Source: Auricularia sp. M13 (Eukaryota > Basidiomycota > Agaricomycetes > Auriculariales > Auriculariaceae). Taken from it: 64,000 bases of DNA. Under the pieces are notes generated by a model. It ran no database searches. It worked only from the letters and a program-made list of their open reading frames with translations, and was not told where the DNA came from. This document shows positions 55,695 through 64,000 of this stretch, piece by piece. The translations under genes and the position numbers were made by a program. The stretch lies in assembly GCA_037042915.1 (NCBI GenBank), contig CM073199.1, positions 3,038,001-3,102,000 of the forward strand, written 5' to 3'. Positions within the stretch are counted from its first letter, which is position 1; each line of letters starts with the position of its first letter.

Positions 55695-56252
55695 GAAGTG
55701 GACTGCGACTTTGGATTCTGGGAACTCGGATTCGCGCGCAAACTCCCTTTGAAGCTATTGAGCACGCGACCGAGACACGAGCGCGATACGGTCCACAAGG
55801 TGTAGGATCAACCGCTCCGAAATGAGAACAGTCAGATTTTTTAATCGTTCTCAAATGAGAGCAACTAAGGATAAACCACAGAAAGTGATTTTACCCTGAG
55901 GGGTGACGAGCTTGAGGTGGAGTGGAAGCAGGGAAACGATGGTGGTGGTAGGAGAACAAGAGGCAAAACGCTGAGTTCGAAATTCCAACTCAATTCAAGG
56001 TCAGCCAAATGCAAGCACATCCATCCTCAACACCAGAAGCCTACCTCATGGCCTTGCCACTATGTACATAGCTCCAATCATGCAATAGATGGACAAGAGC
56101 ACGCATGATGAACATGTATTGACGCAGTTCCATGCACAAACACCGAATGGAAGCTCTCACCAATTCCATGACTGAAGAACCTCTGCCATGGCTCAGAGAG
56201 CTTATATCCAAGCATAATACAAGTAAATAAGATGAATTGAACTTATAGCAGC
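55695..56252. other. Truncated interior or flank of the LTR element
   Basis: A purine-rich run (about 55915-55960) could be remnant polypurine sequence. No pol domain or second LTR is seen. Confidence 0.35.
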
Positions 56253-56330
56253 AGTGGTGCGTACTGGTGCGTACTGGTGCGCACTGGTGCGTATTGGTGC
56301 GCACCAACTGGTGCGCTGGTGCGCAAGTGG
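56253..56330. repeat. CTGGTGCGYA repeat cluster, palindromic
   Basis: Seven to eight copies of the 10-bp word, mostly on the plus strand, with an inverted CACCAACTGGTG centre, so the cluster is partly self-complementary. Confidence 0.6.
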
Positions 56331-56739
56331 TGTAAGCTTGCTTTCATCAGCATGAATGAATACAGGCAATAAAATAGTAATATTTCGCATCATGTAGTCT
56401 CTGTGTTACCATATTACTCCCCCAATGCCCTGAGGTGCAAGCCTCAGCTGGGTTTAAAATTCACTAATATACATCGGCTGACCTTACACATGATACCCTG
56501 GTTCCACTCCAGTTCTATGCATTTGAACATGTCTCATATATGTTGAATCATCCTTTGGAAACCCTCCATGGCCTGTAAATAGGCTAGTAAAGTCGCATTC
56601 TGTGGTAGTCCAGTTACTCGTAATATAAGTTGTGGGCCCAGTTGAACATGGTTCCAAGAACTTTTAAGCCTCAGATGTGAGTGTAATAGTGTCCTGAAAA
56701 TTTATAAAGGTGTTTGCACCATGATATCCAGGTAGAATG
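56331..56739. other. AT-rich spacer
   Basis: No gene or recognised element. Confidence 0.4.
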
Positions 56740-56943
56740 CACTGGTGCGTACTGGTGCGCACTGGTGCGCAACGACTATTACTGTTTGAGTGAAGTAGAC
56801 TTCTATCTGGCCTAACCCTGGCATATCTGAGCTCTATACACTATAATACACCTAAATCCATCCCATAGACTCACTTTAGTGTCTATTCATAGCAGGAGGA
56901 TGTATTTTACGGTTTGCGCACCAGACGCACCAGTGCGCACCAA
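56740..56943. mobile_element. CTGGTGCGYA repeat clusters facing each other, unit 2
   Basis: Plus-strand words at 56740-56771 and inverse words at 56915-56943 bound about 143 bp, giving a 204-bp unit close to the 212-bp unit at 54189. The interiors are not alike. Confidence 0.5.
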
Positions 56944-57158
56944 TATCCAGCTACACCTTTTATACCTGAGGCGGGATTCTGCCAAGACCATCCTAACAAC
57001 ATCCAGGCACAGAGAAATTATGAAACCGAATCGAAGTACAATAGAGCTCGCTTCCTATTGTCGTTGTGTGCCTGGACGGCGCGCACTCGCGCTGCGAGCG
57101 CGCGGCGGCTTCGTCGGAGTTGCACGGCTGCAGCTCGGACTTAAACACCAACATCACC

Positions 57159-57673
57159 GCGTAAAGCAAGGGGGCACCGGAAGCAAAATGACGGAACCGG
57201 GTCGGTTTACGCTGGGAAGCTGGCGAGGCCGACCTACCTACCTACCGTGGGAAGATATTCCCATTTTGGGAAGGCCTTCCGCGGAGCCGGAAGCAAAATA
57301 GTTCCGACTTCAGTAAAGAAACTCCTTGTGATCAATGTAAGATAGGTTGAAAAGCTTAAAAGGCACTCTAAACTCATATACTTTGTTGCAATACAACATC
57401 TTTCATTAGTTTTCAGTGTACTCTACCCACTCCAGCTCATGGAAAGGGCCTGGATGCGGTTCAGACAGCCGGGACTGACGTATAGACCTGTTTTGAGGCT
57501 CTCTTTCAGGAAAAATAGTGCAGAAAGGTGCATTTTGATGAAAAAATCCGTCCAGAGCGGCTCGGCAAGCCGAGTATATGGGACTCCAGTTACGTTCGCA
57601 GCCCTCCGGGCTGCGACCTACCTACCTAGGTTTGGTTCCGGGATTTTGATCCCGGTGCCCCCTTGGCGTAAAG
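57159..57673. mobile_element. Complete hAT-type MITE, 499 bp, 8-bp target duplication
   Basis: The element is 57167-57665, flanked on both sides by GCGTAAAG (57159-57166 and 57666-57673). The ends are CAAGGGGGCACCGG and CCGGTGCCCCCTTG, a perfect 14-bp inverted repeat that continues imperfectly to about 32 bp (CAAAAT, CGGAACC). The CAAGG start fits the YARNG rule for hAT ends. The interior has two ACCTACCTACC words and several short hairpins, and no transposase. Confidence 0.85.
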
Positions 57674-59170
57674 ACGGTTGCATACGCTCGGAGTATGCCG
57701 GCCGTAGTCTTTTCCAGCGTTCGGTGGCTTGGGAAAAAAACGACATGATATCCTTGATTAAAATTCTGAAGACCCCTTGCGCCCCGAAGTTGTGCTCACA
57801 CGCTGCTCCGAGTCCGCACCATTTCTGTTAGAGTGAGACAGTGACACGACAGATGACATGACAAGATGAAGTGCCGATGAAGAGCCAACTCCCCATCTTG
57901 GCGCCCAGGAGGATGCTCGGTCAATGCTCGAGACAGTCGGAGAGAATAGTCTCCGAGTGCTCGTCGGAGTGACCGTTCAACCGGCCGGCGTCGGAGCAAT
58001 TGCATCCGATGACGTGAGCGTTTCGTCGTCGCCACCGACGGGGCGGAGCCTAGCAAGCGTCGGGGTTGAGCCAAATGACTTGAGTAAGATGTAAATTGAT
58101 ATACTCGAAGTGAGAAGAGTGACACTTAATCGGTTGTGGATCAACGAAAATCGGACTCTGGAGCCCGCACATTGGCATTGTGCTGCACCCTGCTGAACTC
58201 TCACTGAATCCGACTCACTCATTGAGATCTTGGCAGCTCTTTTGACTCTTGTAAATTGCTGTTGACGAGTTCTGCACAGTCCCGGTGTTTGGCCCTGTCC
58301 CGACGAGTTACGAGGTTACATTGATGCTCTCTCGATGACAACAACGGGCACATACCATTTTTTATTTCCAAGAGATGATGATGTATCATCACATGAATTG
58401 ACAATAATTGAGAAGGGAAATGTATAGACCGGATTGCAATGCATTGTACGAGATGGAGCGCGAGGCTACGCTGAGAGACGACTCAGACTAGCATTCTGAC
58501 TGACTCTCAAGAAATGACAATGTAGCAGTTAGGGAAACTGCATATAACTTCATGTGGAGCTCACCAAACGATGGACACGAGTAGCAAGTCAGAGTGGCAA
58601 GCTCGGGCGTCGGATGGGGTCCATAACGGCGCGAGAAACCTGAATGTGCCTCGACTTTGTCGACAAGACTCTGTACAGAAGCCAATGGCGACCACAAGCA
58701 ACTCAGGGACGGTTTTATTGAGCTCTACCGGTGTATACTGCGCGAGATAGTCGGAAGACAGACCAATGCAGGTGTGCTTCGAGCATGCACCTTCCAAGTG
58801 GGCCTCAAGAGTTCCACAGACTTTCAGGCAAATAAATGAGAAGACTCACATATGGTGTATTGTACAATGTGAAGTGCTTGTAAGCCAATATCTTGGTTGC
58901 AGCACGGCAGGGTTGTGTATACTTTGGTGTTTGCTCGGCGCCATCCATTTGTACTATATCACTACATCATCATCTCCTGGGAGCTGCTGAGAATACATAC
59001 ATGCTTGCCTCGAAGGAATGTTATGCAATATACGCTTATATCCCTTGTAGGAATCACTGGCTCATGGGCTGTCATGATGTCTGTACGTCTGCCATCACAG
59101 TGCTATTTCTGCCCTCACTGTTGGGTCGTCTCATCGCCAGAATTGTGGATACGAAGAAAGATAGAATGGA
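57674..59170. other. Intergenic, no confident gene
   Basis: About 1.5 kb with many short frames on both strands. There is no splice-supported gene. Simple (ATG)n-like words occur at about 58370 and 58967. Confidence 0.4.
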
Positions 59171-62100
59171 TTACAACGGCATATGATTAACTACCACAGA
59201 ATTTGCATCGCTCAATGGCGGTATGCGTACAGCACGTGAGGGCGCCTTCCCCCGACGAGCAGCTGTTGGTGCGGCCATCCGAGCCCTCTTCGCTGGCGGC
59301 GGTTGATCTGTAAGCCGCGTGCGAGTGGAGCCACTAAAGGCTGCTCGTTCCTCGTCAATCTCGCGCATACGCGCAACCAGCTGGGCTCGTTCCGTCTCGA
59401 GCGCGTTCTTCGCATTCAACGCAGCTTGCTTTTCCGTCGCAGTGGTCATGCACCCAGTTTTGCGAATCACGTTGCTTTGCTGAATATGTGAGACCGAATT
59501 CCGATGGCGAATGAAGCTTGCGTGTTCAAGCTCCTGTTGGATTGTTGCCGCCAGTGTGCGATCCTCGTCACGGAATCTGATAGCGCACATCCGCGTGAGA
59601 ACACAAGGAAAAAGTAAGAAAAGACACACTGTAGAACTGCCTCCAGTAATGTGAGATTGATTCCCGTCCTGGCGTTGGTTCCAGCGTGCGCGGACTCATT
59701 GAGGTTAGTATGTCCGTTGATGAGCATCCAGTCCTCGCGCGATATGCGCGAACGAAACTGGACCAATGTCGCCAGAACCCATGGATTATCGAGTTTGTGC
59801 TTCCACCAATCTGAAGTCGTACGTTGGCATTTCGTGGTACGCTCGAAGAGAACGGAATTCACGTACTGCGTATACCTTCGCATTTATGCGCAAGGCAGAA
59901 CGTGGAGAATGCGTGAAGTTCCTCTTCGTTTTGCAACCACTCGAACCCGATCAGATACGCCCAGTCCTCCGCAGTACAGCTGCTCCGATGGTTCTGCAAA
60001 TTTCTACAAGCTATGTCAGGATTAACGACAGCCAAATGCCAATGTTCGTACCGGTGAGCGTGTATCCAGCAAGTACGGTAGATGAACTTGAGCAGCTCCA
60101 TCGCATCATTGTTGAATCCGGAGTAGCGAGAAAGCAGAAAGTCAGCTAGGGATAATGCCTGTGCCGCATCCCCGTCGCCCAAAATTGCCCGGAGGCCCTT
60201 GCCATCGAAGGGCGAAAGTAGGAGCGCCTTCCCAGTGACGAGGTGCACAGTATCGAAGAAGGCCTTCCACACTCGCAAAAATGTCGCACGCGTCTCTTGT
60301 GTCGTTATGATGCGACCAACGCGAAGCCCTGACCGGTCGATCAGTGGAACTGGCATAACGAGTGTTGCAACTCACGACGCTGTAGAGCATCAGACCAAAT
60401 GACGACATCCCAAACCTTGAAGGCACCGCCGATAGTTTTGTAGGTGAAGTCATGCGTCGTGTAGAGTGCTGTGTGGATGTAACCAATGAGAAAGGGGATC
60501 ATCAGTACAATGATCGGCACACCGCCCTCCCGCGAGACATGCTGGATGTAGCGATGCTCGGGGGCGAGTGCTTCCTCCAGTTCATGTTCTCTCACTACTC
60601 CTGAATGAGCGTGAATCAGTCATTAATCAGTCGTTGATCGCATGGGCGCACCAGCGTAAGCAGTCCCCGCAGGGAATGCTTCGCGCTTGACTTCGCGGAT
60701 GATATTCTGCTTTACTCGACTGCGCATGAGCGGAACATTTTCTGACTCGGCCGCCGCGGTCGCAAGAACCGTAGTTGTACGCGCTAAAGGGTGTGAGGGA
60801 GCAAAGCTGAATGTTCGGGAAAGACGTACCTTGCTCGACACGCTTGACGCTCGCACCGATAGCACCGCTTGCCTGGACAGCATCTCGAAAGAAGTTCCGT
60901 GTTGCTGCTGAAGCTTTCAAGTGGTCGGGGAAGGCAGGATGATTGTGCGGGCCCTTGAGAATGACGACCGCCTTGCGTATCGAAGGGTCAAGCGGAGCAA
61001 AGATGGTGATTGTTGTCGAACACTCATGTGCGACCATAACACCTCGAGAAATCTTGGACGATGGATCTATGTGCACATATGCTATGTGGGCGAGTGAGCA
61101 AGTGATATGGGCAGCGGCAGAAACAGGAGTGAAACGTACGGCAATGCTTCTCTTTCTTTCCAACGCGTGGATGATTCATGTGAAAGCACTTCCCATCCAC
61201 TGCGCTCGCATTTCCGTCACCGATGGAGCCGTTCTTGAAGAGATCGAGCAGCAAATCTTCATCAACTTGACGGGGAATCGGTATTGTAAGATGGGCGAGC
61301 GGGTGTTGCGACGACCATCCAGGGCAGCAAATCTGCCACATCTTCCCGTCAAAAGACCTCTGAAGCATTATGAGCAAGAACTAGCGACTAGCGGTGAACG
61401 CGGAAATACTACCTCGCCCAGCCCGCGCATTTGAAGAGGCCCTGTGCACCCATCTTTGCATCGTCGGCGCGTCTCGACGTTGTAAAAGCTGTGGGTTTTG
61501 ATCAAGAACCCGATGTTATATCCAGTAAGAGAAACATACGAAGCGGTAAGCCCTGCCACTGAACTTGCAATGCGAACGTTTTGCTCGCGCTCGCGATTCC
61601 AGATCTCTCGGAAATCGTCCTTGTCGGGCTCAAAGCGCTCGTAATGAGACAAACGTGCGGTATCGAAATGCGAACAAATAAATATGCCATTACACTGCTG
61701 TTTCAGTCGCTGGCAGGGAACCCCGCCAAGGAGGTCGACAACAGGAGCATTTTGGGCCTTCTTGGACCCCCCTGAGCCCCGCCCCCACGAGTCCTGGTTC
61801 TATCTCGGGATTAAATGTCGAACAGTCTGCGCACTCGTGGTCACGTACCTCGCGCTGGATTGCCTTAATCATCGAGATCGGAGCGCCGCTCGCGTCACTG
61901 TACAGTCTTGGATTTATCCGTGCAGCCTCGCTGAGGTCGAGGATGTATGCAACCTCGCCACGCGGGACTGCCCATGTTCTTGGTATGGAAGTAAGCGTCT
62001 CGACACGCTGTACCGAGCACATGGCTGTGACTTTTATCGATTTCCCGTGCCGTGCGAACGGGGCAGCAGAAGGTCGTGCCCAGGACGGATCCGGAATTAC

Positions 62101-62184
62101 CGGAGACGAAGACCTGGGACTGCTGGGTTCACTCGAGTCACCGAGGTGGAGTGCACTATCCACGTCTGAAGATGCATGAGACAC
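59171..62184 (-). CDS. MULE-like transposase-family protein of basidiomycetes
   Basis: A multi-exon gene reading from MSHASSDVDSALHLGD at 62184 to the stop at 59171. Recognised pieces in order: IPRTWAVPRGEVAYILDLSE; a Cys-rich stretch (KCSCCRPPW); the zinc-finger-like block RRRCKDGCTGPLQMRGLG, then KMWQICCPGW; VDEDLLLDLFKNG; the DNA-binding-like segment VILKGPHNHPAFPDHLKAS; TTHDFTYKTIGGAFKVWDVV (region of the first catalytic Asp); FDGKGLRAILGDGDAAQALS (second); WWKHKLDNPWVLATLVQFRS; NLNESAHAGTNARTGINL; and a C-terminal coiled coil ending before SDANSVVVNH. This layout is known from many agaric genomes as a transposon-derived family. I could not see flanking inverted repeats, so it may be a domesticated or stranded copy. 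Exon borders were not all resolved. Confidence 0.6.
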
Positions 62185-63294
62185 TGCAGTGCGTAAAGCA
62201 AAATCAATCTGTGCGTACCAGGCCAGGAGCCGCCAGGCAAATTAGCATATGGTAGCGATGGCGTCGGCTCTGTTACACCATTGGCGATCAGATGCGTGTG
62301 CGTGGTAGTTCAACAAGTGCGGCAGAGCGTACCAAAACCATGCATGATATTTGGAGCAAGCGATCCAGCGTCACGTGCGACAGTTGAATTATCTGGCATC
62401 ACTGGCCGTCAGGAAATGATGGATTTGGAAATATTTCGCACCAAGAAAAGGAAAATCTGTGAGGAATCGTACTGTATTGTGAGACGAGGGCACACAGCAC
62501 CGAAATCTAAATACGAACCAGAAACTACGCCTACAGAGGGCCCTTTTACGCCAAAAGGATCTGCGGATGCGAGGCGCGAGTTAGCGCAAAATAAATGCAG
62601 AGAGGGAAACACTATGAATTACGTACCAGGCAAGACGGATGGATAGTCGGCAGAGCTGAAGATGAAAGAAGCGTCCTAAGAACAGCGTCAGAAAGTCGAA
62701 GCGCACATAAAACATCCATACCGTTGCATCTGCGTGGTGCGCAAGCCTGGCAATTCGCGTAAGATCATATTTTGCGCGCCAAGTGATGAATTGCGACGCA
62801 CCGGTGGTAGTCATATAGCGCGGCGTCCAGCGGCCCAGAGTCAGGGCCATGTGCGATATTTTGCAGCCCTGGGTCAGCGGTAGTAGTCAGAGCTCGAGAT
62901 ACAGAGATTTTGGAGGATCTTACTTACAATCGGAGACCTGGTGCTCAGTGTACTGTGCAGCCTAATCAAACAGAAGGCAGTGAGCAAGGACGTCGAAATA
63001 GCGCGACCTATGTGCTTACGGGCGACTCGGTGCTCGACTCCAAGTTAGGCTCGCAAAATGACGCGTTGTCTGGCGTATACGCGTCGAGCATGGCGCGGAA
63101 TAACGATATCGGCGTTGCGGTCGAAAGGAAAGCGCGAGCGCGTTATTTGGCGCTGTGTGGTTCGCCCAACCACCCCTGGATTCGCGCATCGCACGCGCAT
63201 CGCACGAGCGCGCTCGGTCGACGCTGCAGCCTCTTCGGTCGGCCAGCTGAGGCGTCGGGCGGGATCATGAAACGGAATCAGTTCCGCACAGCAC
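62185..63294. other. Intergenic, no confident gene
   Basis: A minus-strand frame at 62850-62581 and plus-strand frames at 62281-62646 and 62910-63302 are open, but without codon or family support. Confidence 0.4.
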
Positions 63295-63984
63295 GCGCGT
63301 AGTAAGGCTGCAACTAATTTAAATATAAGTACACCTTGACGTACTTTATTTAAATTCAGTATGTAATTAGTATTAATTAATTATAACTAGTTATATCTGA
63401 ATCAAATCAAGTGCCATTGATGACAAGTTATACTCAGTGTATGCAATTAATGACTGCACATACATGCATCTATAACTATACCTCCTGGTCATACAAGGTC
63501 CCTGATGTGTTGGGATGCCTGCAATGTGAGGGGGAAGCAAGAAACCTTTTTGGGTGACAGTATTACCAAATTGGGAAAGACAATCCAAGATGAAGCATGA
63601 CTGATGACTGGGATACCATGCCTGCTCCTCAGGTATATTATTGGTTATTAGGACTCCTTATGGATTGATACCATATGCATTTCCACCTCAGAATACTGCA
63701 GAAATTGACTCTGGCAGTGTGTAAAGTACTTGGCAGTCTTGCATATTGTCAAGGACCTCCACTCCCATGGCAGCAAGGTCTCTATAAAGGTGTATCAGGT
63801 CTAGAACACCTCTCTCTAGATGCATCTCAGTTGATCTGAGCCCTCATAAAGTTGACATGTAGATACAATTAATTATAACTATTTACTCAAAAATACACGA
63901 GTCCGTACTTTAATTATATTTATATAGGCTGTTAATTAATTATACTTAGTAATTAATTAATTTAGTTGCAGCCTTAGCGCGTAG
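63295..63984. mobile_element. Complete hAT-type MITE, 674 bp, 8-bp target duplication
   Basis: The element is 63303-63976, flanked by GCGCGTAG at 63295-63302 and 63977-63984. Terminal inverted repeats TAAGGCTGCAACTAA/TTAGTTGCAGCCTTA are perfect over 15 bp, and TAAGG fits the YARNG rule for hAT. The subterminal regions are strikingly AT-rich, with repeated TTAATTAATTAT words on both sides. There is no transposase ORF. Confidence 0.88.
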
Positions 63985-64000
63985 GCGCTCACCTGTCAAT

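Noticed and set aside
58365-58985. GATGATGATGTA and TACATCATCATCTCCTGG words facing each other, also found at 46268
   Set aside because: Short and close to a simple (ATG)n repeat; the match does not extend, so not convincing as element ends.
62281-63302. Several open frames of 60-130 codons before the last MITE
   Set aside because: Overlapping frames on both strands, none with family similarity or splice support.
1-64000. CRISPR arrays, rRNA genes, bacterial-type operons
   Set aside because: None seen. Regular short repeats here are exon-like arrays or transposon ends, and gene structure is eukaryotic.

Overview
The window looks like nuclear DNA of a filamentous basidiomycete, probably an Agaricomycete. 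Evidence: genes are cut by many 45-65 nt GT-AG introns with CTGAC/CTAAT-type branch sites; exons are GC-rich; and the families are typical of that group (NEO1 flippase, NST1, secreted GH18, six-bladed propellers, F-box proteins, an HNH protein, a basidiomycete MULE-like transposase family). There are no bacterial-style operons, CRISPR arrays, rRNA or convincing tRNA genes. Exon coordinates were worked out by hand from reading frames and splice signals.

1-37.5 kb is gene-dense. In order: 3' part of NST1 (+, three frame changes); a secreted GH18 chitinase-like gene (-); an inosine-uridine nucleoside hydrolase (-) divergent, 62 bp apart, from a METTL21-type methyltransferase (+); an unknown single-exon protein (+); copy 1 of an unknown acidic protein family (+) with an extra 3' half; the NEO1 P4-ATPase (-) with a long foldback hairpin in one intron; an MFS monocarboxylate-type transporter (-); copy 2 of the unknown family (+); a secreted SMP-30-like propeller (+); a 1.8-kb duplicated segment holding a broken propeller and the 5' stub of an IlvD/Edd dehydratase; mitochondrial aconitase (+); a second MFS transporter (+); an F-box/propeller protein (+); the intact inverted copy of the 1.8-kb segment (propeller - and dehydratase +, divergent); and another F-box-like gene (+). 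Propeller, sugar-acid-type dehydratase, MFS carriers and aconitase lying together suggest carboxylate or sugar-acid handling, but this is inference.

38.7-50 kb is a duplicated, decaying region. A 2.3-kb block with an SGNH/GDSL esterase and a stand-alone TOG2 (XMAP215-type) domain gene recurs about 9 kb away in direct orientation. The second block has a truncated esterase and lacks a 262-bp inverted-repeat element present in an intron of the first. Between the blocks lie at least three tandem arrays whose units look like exon plus intron (about 158, 175 and 320 bp).

50.8-64 kb has a second F-box/propeller gene convergent with an HNH protein, then a transposon-rich tail: clusters of a 10-bp CTGGTGCGYA repeat, one end of an LTR retrotransposon (LTR plus gag-like ORF), two MITEs with perfect 8-bp target duplications and hAT-like ends, and a MULE-like transposase gene.
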